This document shows, one piece after another, positions 7,968 through 16,865 of a stretch of 64,000 nt of DNA (within the stretch, counting starts at the first letter, position 1; each line of letters opens with the position of its first letter). The stretch comes from Streptomyces sp. H27-C3 (GTDB taxonomy: Bacteria > Actinomycetota > Actinomycetes > Streptomycetales > Streptomycetaceae), in the NCBI RefSeq assembly GCF_030063415.1, contig NZ_JASITA010000027.1, positions 47,934 to 111,933 of the forward strand, in the 5' to 3' direction. The notes under the pieces were generated by a model. The model searched no databases and had not been told where the DNA came from. It was given only the letters and a program-made list of their open reading frames with translations. The position numbers were made by a program, and so were the translations under genes.

Positions 7968-9235
7968 TACTTGATCTCTTCGCAGGTCCTGGTGGTTGGA
8001 GCAGAGCACTGGGAGTGCTCGGTGTGCGGGACGTCGGCCTGGAGTGGGACGAGTGGGCCTGCAAGACCCGTGTGGCCGCAGGACAGTTGACGCTCCGGAC
8101 CGACGTGGCGATGTATCCGGCGTGGCCCTTCATCGGCCGGACCCGCGGGCTGATCGCGTCCCCTCCGTGCCAGGCATGGAGCATGGCCGGCAAGCGCCTC
8201 GGCCTGGTGGACCAGCCGCTCGTGCACGAGGCCGTCGAGAACCTCGCCGCCGGCCGCGACATCCGCGAGCGCCTCCTCGCCGCCTGCCGCGACGAGCGCT
8301 CCCTGCTCGCGGCAGAGCCCATGCGTTACCTCCACGCCCTGAACGCCGTCGGCGAACCCGAGTGGGTCGCCATGGAAGAGGTCCCCGACGTTCTGCCCCT
8401 GTGGAAGCAGTACGCGGCCGTCCTACGGTCCTGGGGCTTCTCCACCTGGTGCGGCATTCTGAACGCGGCCGACTACGGTGTCCCGCAGACCCGCAGGCGG
8501 GCGATCCTGCTCGCTTCCCGGGTGCGGACCGCCCAGCCGCCCACCCCGACACACGCCCAAGTCAGCGAGCCCGAGTCGCTGTTCGGTCCGGGCCGCGCAC
8601 GCTGGGTCAGCATGGCCGAGGCCCTGGGATGGGGTGCAACCGACCGGCCCGTGCCCACCGTCTGCGCCGGCGGCGGGCCCGGCGGCGGACCCGAACCCTT
8701 CCCCTCCGGGTCCCGCAAGACGCTGTCGGATGCCCGTGATCGAGGCACCTGGACGCCGCGGCCGGACGGGATCGTTCTGAAGTCCCGCCGTGAAGGCGCG
8801 GGCTGGGCGGCCCGGCACGGAACTCGCGAGAACCGTGCGGCGAGCGCTCCGGCGCCGACGTTCACTGCCGAGGCGCACCGTTGGTCCTGGTCGCTGCGCA
8901 GCAACAACCAGGCCAACGCCACCATCCGCTCGATCGAGGAGCCGGCGGGGACGCTGTTCTTCGGGCACCGCGCCAATGAATGCACCTGGATCGCCGAACC
9001 ACCCACCGCCCAGCAGGAAGACGCGGCGTCGTCGCCCGTTCCGGAGCCGATCCGCATCACCGCCCGCGAGGCCGGCGCCCTGCAGACCTTCCCGGCCGAT
9101 TACCCCTGGGCGGGCAACAAGGGCCAGCAGTTTTCGCAGATCGGCAACGCCGTACCCCCGCTGCTCGCGGCCCATCTGCTAGCCCCGCACCTGAACATTC
9201 CTCTCGACCCCGACGACTTCACCTTGGCCGCCTGA
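7964..9235 (+). CDS. DNA (cytosine-5) methyltransferase
   Basis: A 423-residue C5 methyltransferase. Motif I is DLFAGPGGWS, motif IV SPPCQAWS with the catalytic Cys near residue 69, motif VI reads MEEVPD in place of the usual ENV, motif VIII is QTRRRAIL, and motif X is QIGNAVPPLLAAHLL. The TTG at 7964 overlaps the upstream TGA and the protein then reads straight into motif I, so this is the natural start. A long variable region between motifs VIII and X is the presumed target-recognition domain. No cognate endonuclease adjoins it. It may be an orphan protective methylase of a mobile element, or a partner of the PP-loop protein. Confidence 0.9.
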   Translation: MILDLFAGPGGWSRALGVLGVRDVGLEWDEWACKTRVAAGQLTLRTDVAMYPAWPFIGRTRGLIASPPCQAWSMAGKRLGLVDQPLVHEAVENLAAGRDIRERLLAACRDERSLLAAEPMRYLHALNAVGEPEWVAMEEVPDVLPLWKQYAAVLRSWGFSTWCGILNAADYGVPQTRRRAILLASRVRTAQPPTPTHAQVSEPESLFGPGRARWVSMAEALGWGATDRPVPTVCAGGGPGGGPEPFPSGSRKTLSDARDRGTWTPRPDGIVLKSRREGAGWAARHGTRENRAASAPAPTFTAEAHRWSWSLRSNNQANATIRSIEEPAGTLFFGHRANECTWIAEPPTAQQEDAASSPVPEPIRITAREAGALQTFPADYPWAGNKGQQFSQIGNAVPPLLAAHLLAPHLNIPLDPDDFTLAA

Positions 9236-10362
9236 TGCCCCGAACCCCCGCACCCGACGAGGGCGACCTCGACTCAATCCCGCCGCCGCATCCGGTGTTC
9301 CATGTCGAGCAGGCTCTCCTCGGTGCTCTCCTGCTCGACCCGCAGTACCTCCGCGACGTGACCGGGATCGGACCGGACGCGTTCTCCACCGCCGCCCACG
9401 GCGCCCTGTTCGCCGCGATCCGCTCCCTGCCGGCCCCTGATCCGGCCGAGCACGCCAAGAGCACGAAGTGGCTCGTCGCCGTGCTCAACTCCGCCCGTGA
9501 GCAGGCGCGCGGACTGACCGCGCCGTACCTGCACAGTCTGATCCAGATCTGCCCCTGGCCCCGGCACGCGCCCGCGTACGCGCGGATGATCGAGGCAGAG
9601 CACTCCCGGCGCCGTCTGGCCGCCGCTGCCCAGCGCCTCGCACATACTGCCGGGGACACCACATTCCCGCAGCGCGTGGCCACGACGCTCGCCGAGGCCG
9701 ATGCCCTCGCTCTCGTGGTGGACGACATCTCCGCCCGGTTCCCCCCGCACGCCGGATCCCTGCCCCGCACCTCCACTCCTGAGCCGGTTACAGCCCACGA
9801 CGAGGACGCGGTCGACGAGGAGCGGCTGCTGCTCGCGACCGCGACCGCGCATCCCAGCGACGTCGAGCAGATGCGATGGCTCATTCCCGGCGACTTCACG
9901 CAGCCCCTGCACGCCGGGCTGTGGCAGAGCCTGATCACCCTGACCCGGCGCCACGCACCCGTCGATCCGGTGACGGTCCTGTGGGAGGCACGGCATCGTG
10001 GCCTGCTCGGCCCGGGGGCCGAGCCGCAAGAGCTGCTGGAACTCCTCGCCGGACCGGTCGGCTCCTCGGAGCACTGGGCCGAGCGCGTCCTGCAGCGCTC
10101 GCTCCTCACGACAATCCGGCACGTCGGCCGGCGCATCGAGGCGTTCACCGACGACCCGGCCACCACGCCGTACCAGCTCGTCGTCGGCAGCCGCCGCGCC
10201 CTCGCCGACCTGTCCGCCGTACGCACCCGTTGGCAGCACGCCACGTCCTCACCCGCACCGGCAGGCCGTCCCGCACGCACCAGGGCGGCGAAGGCCACGG
10301 CCGCGCCCCGGGCCGGCCCGCCACGGACCACAGCCCCGCCCGCCTCGCGCAGTTCCCGCTAG
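9235..10362 (+). CDS. Protein with two DnaB-N-like domains, no helicase domain
   Basis: A 375-residue protein. Residues about 20-125 (FHVEQALLGALLLDPQYL) and about 190-290 (DEERLLLATATAHPSDVEQM) both resemble the helical N-terminal domain of replicative helicase DnaB, which normally binds primase and forms the hexamer collar. No RecA-type ATPase follows; the C-terminus is a basic Pro/Arg/Ala tail. ATG 9235 overlaps the methylase stop (TGATG). It could be an adaptor recruiting host replication proteins to the element, or a remnant. Domain identity is by pattern, not by search. Confidence 0.7.
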   Translation: MPRTPAPDEGDLDSIPPPHPVFHVEQALLGALLLDPQYLRDVTGIGPDAFSTAAHGALFAAIRSLPAPDPAEHAKSTKWLVAVLNSAREQARGLTAPYLHSLIQICPWPRHAPAYARMIEAEHSRRRLAAAAQRLAHTAGDTTFPQRVATTLAEADALALVVDDISARFPPHAGSLPRTSTPEPVTAHDEDAVDEERLLLATATAHPSDVEQMRWLIPGDFTQPLHAGLWQSLITLTRRHAPVDPVTVLWEARHRGLLGPGAEPQELLELLAGPVGSSEHWAERVLQRSLLTTIRHVGRRIEAFTDDPATTPYQLVVGSRRALADLSAVRTRWQHATSSPAPAGRPARTRAAKATAAPRAGPPRTTAPPASRSSR

Positions 10363-10425
10363 CCCCCACCCGCCGATCGCCGAACCCACTGTGGTCCGGC
10401 GGTCGGCAGAAGAGAGCCATCCTTC

Positions 10426-11796
10426 GTGACGACACCTGCCCTCGACGCACATGTCCGCCTCGACAGCCACCCCACCCACTCCAGTGCCGTGACCGCCGCC
10501 CTGACCGGCGCCCAGGCCCACATCGCCCACCTGGCGTTGGAGGCCGACGGCTGGACCCCAGTCGGCGAGAACATCCTCGTCCTGGCCCGCATCGACAGCG
10601 AAGAGCCGTACTGGGCACAACAGGCCGCCGACGCCCTGAACGCCGAGGGGATCAACACCGAGATCACCCCCACACTGCGGGAGGCGATCGACGAGGAGTG
10701 GACCTGGGCCAACTACCCGATGCCCTGGTGCACCCGCGGCGAGATCCGCGAGGTCTCAGCCGAAGCCCAGAAGATCCATGACGACATCCGCCACGGCCAC
10801 CTCCTCATCCACGCCCACGCCGAGGACGGCCACACCACCGTCGCGGTCGGCACCTACCTCAGCGGCGGGAAAAGCGTCTACCTCCACGGCGAGAACCACC
10901 TGCGGCAGATCGCCGACACCTTCGACTCTCCTGCCCAGGCCCTTCTTGCCTTCGAGAAGATCCACGGCGACACCATGCGCCCCGGCCCGGCCCCCATGAC
11001 CGATACCGAACGCGCCGCCGTCAAAGCCCAGACCCAGCTCGGCACACCCGCCATCGAGGCCGAACCACCGCGTCCAAAGCCAGAGACCGTCCCGGTGTAT
11101 GCCGCCGACGCCGGCGACCACGATGCCGTCCTGGACGCCTTCCTCGACGCGCACGGCGACTGGTCGAAGTGGAGGACCTGGTCCGACGGGACCACCCACG
11201 CCATCCACGATGACCAGACCCTGCGCATCGAACTTGTCCACGAAGCCACCGCCCACGACACCGCGTGGACCGTGGCGGCCTACGAGACACCGGTCTCCGA
11301 CCGCATGTGGGCCCTCACCACCACCGGCGCCACCCCCGCCCCCGTGCTGCAGGAACTGCTGGATCACCTCGCCGGCGGCGACTGGGACACCGCCCTCGGC
11401 ACCCCGGTGGACGAAAAGGCCGTCACGGCCGCCACGCAGCCCCTGACCGACGCCGGGTGGAACCACACCGTGGACGGGCGCTGGATGCGCTGGACAACCC
11501 CCGGCGGGGACGCGGGAGTCCAGTTCGATGCCTTCGCCGCCCGGCATCATCCGGAGCTGGCCCTCGCTACCTGGATCATCTGGGGCGGAACGAACCCCGA
11601 CCGCCCCACCTGGACCCTCCACGCGTCCCCGCACACGCCCAGCTCGCTGTTGGCTGGCCTCTCCGAGAACCTCGCCCATGGAACCGGCACCCGCCAGGCG
11701 CAGGCCATCGGCCTCGAACGCAGAGCACCCCTCGCCACCTCGCCGCTGACCATCCCAGCGCCCAAGGCCGGTCCATCAGTCACCCGTACACGCTGA
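10426..11796 (+). CDS. DUF317-like multidomain protein
   Basis: A 456-residue protein. The N-terminal half (1-215) is unrecognised. It includes a YLSGGKSVYLHGENHL segment and a helix ending EKIHGDTM. The C-terminal half carries two DUF317-like modules with SDGTTHAIHDDQTL, APVLQELLDHLAGG and TPSSLLAGLSENLAHG. It starts at GTG 10426, 63 bases after the DnaB-N protein. It is the last plus-strand gene of the island operon and is convergent with the restriction gene. Confidence 0.7.
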   Translation: MTTPALDAHVRLDSHPTHSSAVTAALTGAQAHIAHLALEADGWTPVGENILVLARIDSEEPYWAQQAADALNAEGINTEITPTLREAIDEEWTWANYPMPWCTRGEIREVSAEAQKIHDDIRHGHLLIHAHAEDGHTTVAVGTYLSGGKSVYLHGENHLRQIADTFDSPAQALLAFEKIHGDTMRPGPAPMTDTERAAVKAQTQLGTPAIEAEPPRPKPETVPVYAADAGDHDAVLDAFLDAHGDWSKWRTWSDGTTHAIHDDQTLRIELVHEATAHDTAWTVAAYETPVSDRMWALTTTGATPAPVLQELLDHLAGGDWDTALGTPVDEKAVTAATQPLTDAGWNHTVDGRWMRWTTPGGDAGVQFDAFAARHHPELALATWIIWGGTNPDRPTWTLHASPHTPSSLLAGLSENLAHGTGTRQAQAIGLERRAPLATSPLTIPAPKAGPSVTRTR

Positions 11797-11905
11797 GCGC
11801 TGGGCCCTCGGAGGTACCACTGATCGCCGGGTTGTCCTCGGGATCGCCGGGCTGGTCACGACCGCGACCTTGGGTTCACCGAATCAGAGCGCGAGCTGAA
11901 AAGGC

Positions 11906-12862
11906 TTACTCATAGGGGCCGAGGAACCGTGAGCCGTTCAGGTGGATCAGGTGGTCAGGCGCGTCAGCCACCCAGGCTTCGGTCTCCCATGCGAGGTCGG
12001 CCAGCCACTTGCGCATCGTGGCGCGGTCCGGGAAGCAATTCACGAACACCAGCCCGGCCTTGTCCGTCGCGAAGAGGTACTTCAGGTGCTGACGCCGTCC
12101 GGAGTCGATCGGTCCGTGAGAAGTGACGGCTTCCATCAGGAAGAGCCAACCGCGCTGTTCGTCGTAGACCACAAGGTCTGGGTTCTTGCCGTGCTCGTCG
12201 AAGGTCAGTCCAAGACGTGCGAAGACGTCGTCTCGGCGGAGGTCGGAGCGGTGATCCTTGGCGTCTCCCAGGTAGAGCAGCTGTCCGCCCGGCGCGAAAC
12301 GAGGACAAAACTCCTCGACCATCTCCTGGATCAGGGGGTTCTGGCCACCAGGAGAGAGACGGAAAACAGAACCGTCAGGCAGCCTGACCGGGATCTTCTG
12401 CATCTCGCGGACCGCCTCGTAAGCAGCCTGCTGGGTGGGAGCCCCTGCCATCCAGGCGTCAAGGGCGTCTTGGAACCCCCCAGCACCGAAGAGACGCACT
12501 ACGGACAGAGCAGCCGGAGCGATCCGATAATTGTTCAGGGAGGAGTTGACCGGGCGCCCTTCGGGAGCATCGGAGTTGTGCTCAACGAAACCCGCGTCGA
12601 CGAACTGGTGGAGCGTCTGCTTGCGGACGCTCTCGCGCGAGTTGGGGGCATACCCTTTGTCCCAATTATCCGCGATGGCGCCGATGATTTCCGTGACGCC
12701 GAGACGCGGGTTGGTCGCCGTGTCCCACTGCTCACCGGGCTTCAGGCCAAGCAGCACGAGGGCTGTCAGGGCGGACCTGCTATTGCAGCGGACCTTGTCG
12801 AAGCGGAAGGCTTGCAGAAGGGCGCTGGCGTTTTCGACGGATGCTCGTAAAGTACTGGTCAC
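11906..12862 (-). CDS. BsuBI/PstI-family type II restriction endonuclease
   Basis: A 318-residue protein with an N-terminal winged-helix-like region (about 1-125) and a C-terminal BsuBI/PstI endonuclease domain. Signatures are LLYLGDAKDH, then KNPDLVVYD and WLFLMEAVTSHGPID, the PD...E-x-V variant of the nuclease core. Known family members cut CTGCAG, but the specificity here is only inferred. Its ATG overlaps the stop of the upstream methylase (ATGA), so the methylase is made first, which fits safe establishment in a new host. Confidence 0.85.
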   Translation of the reverse strand: MTSTLRASVENASALLQAFRFDKVRCNSRSALTALVLLGLKPGEQWDTATNPRLGVTEIIGAIADNWDKGYAPNSRESVRKQTLHQFVDAGFVEHNSDAPEGRPVNSSLNNYRIAPAALSVVRLFGAGGFQDALDAWMAGAPTQQAAYEAVREMQKIPVRLPDGSVFRLSPGGQNPLIQEMVEEFCPRFAPGGQLLYLGDAKDHRSDLRRDDVFARLGLTFDEHGKNPDLVVYDEQRGWLFLMEAVTSHGPIDSGRRQHLKYLFATDKAGLVFVNCFPDRATMRKWLADLAWETEAWVADAPDHLIHLNGSRFLGPYE

Positions 12863-14319
12863 TCTGCGGAGCCTACGACAGCGGGAAACAAGTCAGCCAC
12901 GAGGGCGTCGAGCTTCGACTGCTCCGGGAGCCACTCCGGCGCGCTCTGCGCCAGGCGCACCAGGTCGTCACGGGAGGGGAAGGGGAGCGTCTTGACGTCC
13001 CCGGCGTTGACCTGGGTGTGCCCGGAGAAGGTACGGAAGATCGCGTCGAGCGTCGAGGAGTTCAGCCAGAGCATCAGTCCATGCGCAAGTTGCGGGTCGA
13101 TAGGTCCCTTCTTCTCGTGCAAGTAGTTGGTCTTGTTGTCCAGGGCAACCGGGCCGTCGTGCTTCCAGACACCCGCGACCACGCGCCGCTTCTCCTCTTT
13201 CGCGGAGAAGCGCTTGATGACGACGTAGTGCCCTTCGGGCAGGAGCAACTTGCGGGCGGTCTCGGTGCTGGGAGAGAAGCCCTGCGGCTTTTTAGCGGGA
13301 CGCTGTGGCCACTCGATCCCTCCAGCGCGCACGTTGGCCTGGTAGACCATCGGCACGACACCATCGGTACTGAGGTCCTCGGTCAAGTGCTCGCGGTTGC
13401 GGAAGTCGACGACCTTGCCCGTGCTGACGCCCAAGCCCAGGTCGGCCAAGGTGAACGAAACGGCCGGCGGCACAACAGCAGAGTCATCGAAGCGGACGAA
13501 CCGCTCGCGGTCCCCGGGCAGGACCACAACGTCGAACGGGACGGCGCGGTGCAGCGGGGCGTCATCGTGCGCGATCGACGCCGACAGGACGACCTCTGGC
13601 TGCTGCTCGCCCCGTGTGCCAACCACGATGACGTTTTCCTGGAGGACGCCGGTGTCGGCGAAGACGGTGTTGCGGCTCTCGAAGACGTGTAGGAGGTCGA
13701 GGCTGGTGCGGTCGAGCATCCACTGACGAAAGGCGCGGTGGTAGGTGCCATTGGCCCAGGAACGCGGCACGATGATCGAGATCTGGCCGCCGGGGGCAAG
13801 GGTGGCCAAGGCCCTGGCCCAGAAGGCCGTGTAGATGTTGCTGGCATCGACCAGGAGGTGCGCAATGTGCGTACGGTGCAGGCTGCCTGCGGCGAGCTTT
13901 CCATAGGGTGGGTTGGCAACGACGAGGTCGAACGGCCCCTCGACGAGTGCGTCATCGTCGGTGAGGTAGTCACCCTGCACGAGGTCGAACGTGGTGCCGT
14001 AGGTTTCCCTACATTCCTCGAGCGTGGCCAACAGGTAGGGCATGACCTGCGGGTCGGTCTCCACAGCAACGACGTGAACGTCCAGATCAGGGCGCTCTTC
14101 GTGCAGTCGGGTCACCAGCGAAGCGGTCAGCGAGCCGACCCCGGCGCCGGGGTCCAGGACGCGCACGGAATTGCTCAGCGCGTCTAGGCGAGGCATCGAG
14201 GCGATCAGGCCGGCGGCTGGTGCAGGGGTAAAGAACTGCCCCAGGGCCGCCTGGGTCCGAGGGTCAAGGACACTGAGCGCCTCCACCCGACGTACCTCGG
14301 TATTCTCGATCAGTTTCAC
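12859..14319 (-). CDS. Adenine-specific DNA methyltransferase of the BsuBI/PstI-type system
   Basis: A 486-residue N6-adenine methylase. The SAM-binding motif I is VLDPGAGVGSLT (about residue 50-61) and the catalytic motif is ANPPYGK. The C-terminal region (RFSAKEEKRRVVAGV, SGHTQVNAGDVKTLPFP) is the target-recognition part typical of Eco57I/BsuBI-type methylases. It starts at GTG 14319 with GAGAGGA upstream. It forms a two-gene operon with the endonuclease. A short inverted repeat (CTCACG...CGTGAG, 14331-14351) lies just upstream and could be an operator, though it is weak. Confidence 0.88.
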   Translation of the reverse strand: MKLIENTEVRRVEALSVLDPRTQAALGQFFTPAPAAGLIASMPRLDALSNSVRVLDPGAGVGSLTASLVTRLHEERPDLDVHVVAVETDPQVMPYLLATLEECRETYGTTFDLVQGDYLTDDDALVEGPFDLVVANPPYGKLAAGSLHRTHIAHLLVDASNIYTAFWARALATLAPGGQISIIVPRSWANGTYHRAFRQWMLDRTSLDLLHVFESRNTVFADTGVLQENVIVVGTRGEQQPEVVLSASIAHDDAPLHRAVPFDVVVLPGDRERFVRFDDSAVVPPAVSFTLADLGLGVSTGKVVDFRNREHLTEDLSTDGVVPMVYQANVRAGGIEWPQRPAKKPQGFSPSTETARKLLLPEGHYVVIKRFSAKEEKRRVVAGVWKHDGPVALDNKTNYLHEKKGPIDPQLAHGLMLWLNSSTLDAIFRTFSGHTQVNAGDVKTLPFPSRDDLVRLAQSAPEWLPEQSKLDALVADLFPAVVGSAE

Positions 14320-14713
14320 GTCGCGATCCTCTCACGGAGCACCCTCGTGAGGTTTTTGGTGGAGTTACATCCAAAAGGTCCTAACGACATGACCTCGTAG
14401 AGCTCTTGACGCGATCACTCAAGCAGCCGCTCCCGCGTCGCGTCTAGGCGGGCCTGCTGGTGCGCGACACCCACTGAGGCGTTTCCCCAAGGGCGGCCCA
14501 CGCGAGTCCGGCCGGGGCGGTCAATGGCGCTCAGTGCAACGTGCGCGCATGGGATCGGCGCGCAACATAGCGCGGGATCGCCGGTTAGCCAAACCGGCGA
14601 TCCCGCGCATCATTGGTAGTCCACCGCCACGACCTGCCCGTACGTCGAGAGGCACCACCCGCACCCAGCGCAGACCGAGCACACACGCTCATGGCCAGAT
14701 GCCCGCCAACCGC
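14320..14713. other. Intergenic region between R-M operon and DUF5655 gene
   Basis: 394 bases without a convincing gene. The part next to 14320 should hold the minus-strand promoter of the restriction-modification operon. The part near 14571-14607 forms the long hairpin listed separately. I see no small ORF with a ribosome binding site and no RNA gene. Confidence 0.5.
14571..14607. terminator. Perfect 16-bp hairpin, likely transcription terminator
   Basis: The arms CGCGGGATCGCCGGTT (14571-14586) and its exact complement (14592-14607) enclose a 5-base loop. It lies downstream of the DUF5655 gene on the minus strand. There is no clear T-run, as is common in actinomycete terminators. An att-related or regulatory palindrome is an alternative. 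Confidence 0.6.
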
Positions 14714-15589
14714 TCACGCCGCTGCGTAGCTCGCCCGGAACAGATCCTCGGCACGCTCCACGTCCCTCGGGGTGCGCAACTGCACCTCCAGGTCGCCCGT
14801 GCCGTGGTGGCCGAGTCCCGTCACGTTCCGGGTGAACCCGGGAACGAGGTCGACCTCTTTCGGGTCGGCCTTGAGGTAGACGAGGAGTTTGCTCCGCTGA
14901 GGCGGGCAGACGCAGGCGAAGTTCCGCAGACGCTGATACGCCCGGTACTGCTTGCGCTGGATGCGGTTCACGCCGTTCCCCAGGCCCAGCAGCGCCTCGT
15001 CAACCGCCCGCACCAGCTCATCCATCGGCTCATTCCGGCCACCGACGAGCGTCTGCCGTTGCGCCCGGCGAGCTGTCGGTGTCCGGCCGCTGACGGATGC
15101 CACGGTCTCAAGGCCCAGCAGCTCACTGCCGAAAAGGCGGTAGCGCACCAGGTCGATGCTGCGCCGGTGCTCACGGACCGCGTGCACGTCATAGCGCGTG
15201 AAGTCGCCGGCGATACAGATCAACCGCGGTCCGCTCCAGAGCACCTGGGCCGCAGCCGTCACCCCGAGCCGGTCGCGGACCAGGTGCTCGAACTCGCGCC
15301 GGTGGTCCATCAGCCACGACAGGTAGAACAAGCCCTGGTGGATCACTCCTGCGTCAGTCGCACGTTTGTACTCCACGATGACCGGCGACCCGTTCTCGTC
15401 AAGACCGAGCGAGTCGATCCGACCGCCGTGAACCGGCCCGGTGCTGTACTCGCTTGCCAAGAACCGGACGCCCAGCAGCGTCTCCATGTGCGCCTCAACG
15501 AGGCCCTGTACATCCGCCTCGACGTCAGCAAGACGCGGCGTGACCTCGGTCACGCCGCTTCTTGTGTTGAACAGCTTCAGGCCCGACAC
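14714..15589 (-). CDS. DUF5655 protein with PD-(D/E)xK nuclease-like N-terminal region
   Basis: A protein of about 291 residues. The N-terminal half matches the DUF91/NucS-like pattern common in the COG3586 family: EADVQGLVEAHMETLLG, then GGRIDSLGLDE and VIVEYKRA, a D...E-x-K nuclease-like core. The C-terminal half (about 190-290) is the DUF5655 domain: KQYRAYQRLRNFACVC, then FTRNVTGLGHHGTGDLEVQL. GTG 15589 is chosen because GAGGAGGGG lies directly upstream and the family normally begins near KLFN. A TTG at 15658 would add 23 residues. The function is not established. Its place beside a restriction system suggests a defence role (inference). Confidence 0.75.
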   Translation of the reverse strand: MSGLKLFNTRSGVTEVTPRLADVEADVQGLVEAHMETLLGVRFLASEYSTGPVHGGRIDSLGLDENGSPVIVEYKRATDAGVIHQGLFYLSWLMDHRREFEHLVRDRLGVTAAAQVLWSGPRLICIAGDFTRYDVHAVREHRRSIDLVRYRLFGSELLGLETVASVSGRTPTARRAQRQTLVGGRNEPMDELVRAVDEALLGLGNGVNRIQRKQYRAYQRLRNFACVCPPQRSKLLVYLKADPKEVDLVPGFTRNVTGLGHHGTGDLEVQLRTPRDVERAEDLFRASYAAA

Positions 15590-15926
15590 CTTCCCCTCCT
15601 CGGTATGGATGCCGCAGGAGAACGCCCCCAAGGGCACAAATATTTCCGAAGGAATCAACAGGCTGACTCATTGCGATGCCCCCGGGCATCGCAGCAGCTT
15701 GCCCGTCGCGGCAGCCACAACCCGCTCCGGCACCGCGACCACAGCCAACCCATGAAACTGACTACCCATCAGCCAAGTCAGCATTAGGTCAGCATTAATA
15801 CCCGCAAAGAGTGTCCCTGAGTGTCGAAGCCTGATGAAGCCTCGCAACCCAAAAAACCCACTCTGACCTGCTGCGATGCAGCTCAAAGGGCACTCCCTGC
15901 TACGCTACCCAACGTTGGTCACGTGA
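15590..15926. other. Island edge: gene-free region next to miaA
   Basis: 337 bases without a convincing gene; a 72-residue reverse frame exists but has no support. It holds a 20-base palindrome, GCGATGCCC-CC-GGGCATCGC (15674-15693), and a direct repeat, GTCAGCATTA twice (15777-15786 and 15788-15797). Composition is lower in G+C than the core. It should contain the promoter of the DUF5655 gene and probably the right boundary of the island. Confidence 0.5.
15777..15797. repeat. Direct repeat, 10 bp twice, separated by 1 bp
   Basis: GTCAGCATTA occurs at 15777-15786 and again at 15788-15797, an 11-bp period. This could be a tandem regulator site for the minus-strand gene or a recombinase arm site. 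Position is the only evidence. Confidence 0.5.
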
Positions 15927-16865
15927 TCAGGCTGTGACCGCTCGTTCGACCAACGTCAGCGCCTGGTGCGGGAGTTCCGCGCGGTGCTCGTCGGCGCCGC
16001 TCAGCCAGTGGACCCGGGGGTCCCGGCGGAACCAGGAGTCCTGGCGGCGCGCGAAGCGTTTGGTGGCGCGCACGGTCTCGGTGCGCGCCTCCTCCTCGGT
16101 GCACTCCCCCGCCAGCACCGCGAGCACCTGCTGGTACCCGAGTGCGCGTGCCGCCGTTCGCCCCTCCCGCAGGCCGCGCGCCTCCAGCGTGCGCACCTCC
16201 TCCACAAGCCCCGCCTCCCACATGCGGTCCACGCGTGCGGCGATGCGTGCGTCGAGCTCGGGGCGGGCGACATCGACGCCGATCTGGACGGTGTCGTACA
16301 CCGACTCGTGGCCGGGGAGATTGGCCGTGTAGGGCCGGCCGGTGATTTCGATCACTTCGAGGGCGCGGACGATGCGGCGGCCGTTGCTCGGCAGGATCGC
16401 GCGCCCGGCGGCGGGGTCGGCGGCGGCGAGGCGCGCGTGCAGCGCACCCGGGCCGCGCAGCGTCACCTCTTCCTCCAGGCGGGCCCGCACGGCGGGGTCG
16501 GTGCCGGGGAAGTCCAGAGCGTCGATCGCCCCGCGTACGTACAGGCCCGAGCCGCCGACCAGGACGGGTGTACGGCCCTCGGCGAGCAGCCGGTCGATGT
16601 GCACACGGGCGAGCCGCTGGTACTCGGCGACACTCGCCGCCTCGATGACGTCCCAGATGTCGAGGAGCTGGTGCGGGACTCCGTCACGCTCTTCGGGCGT
16701 CAGCTTGGCGGTGCCGATGTCCATCCCCCGATAGAGCTGCATGGAGTCCGCGTTGACGACCTCGCCGTCGAAATGCTGGGCCAGGGCGACACCCAGATCG
16801 GATTTTCCGGCCGCTGTGGGGCCGACAACGGCGATGACCCGCGGGGCAGTAGCTGCAGTACTCAC
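15927..16865 (-). CDS. miaA: tRNA dimethylallyltransferase
   Basis: A 312-residue enzyme that adds the dimethylallyl group to A37 of tRNAs reading UNN codons; MiaB later modifies the product. The P-loop GPTAAGKSDLG, the substrate motif NADSMQLYRGMDIGTAK, and GGSGLYVRGAIDAL and TKRFARRQDSWFRRD are all present. GTG 16865 gives the normal length. A much longer in-frame extension upstream is rejected, since it overlaps the divergent small genes. In other Streptomyces dapF normally follows; here the accessory island follows instead. Confidence 0.93.
   Translation of the reverse strand: MSTAATAPRVIAVVGPTAAGKSDLGVALAQHFDGEVVNADSMQLYRGMDIGTAKLTPEERDGVPHQLLDIWDVIEAASVAEYQRLARVHIDRLLAEGRTPVLVGGSGLYVRGAIDALDFPGTDPAVRARLEEEVTLRGPGALHARLAAADPAAGRAILPSNGRRIVRALEVIEITGRPYTANLPGHESVYDTVQIGVDVARPELDARIAARVDRMWEAGLVEEVRTLEARGLREGRTAARALGYQQVLAVLAGECTEEEARTETVRATKRFARRQDSWFRRDPRVHWLSGADEHRAELPHQALTLVERAVTA

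Noticed and set aside
11822..11851. GATCGCCGGG direct repeat after the island DUF317 gene
   Set aside because: Two 10-base copies 20 bases apart in GC-rich DNA. Too short and too common in composition to claim a function.
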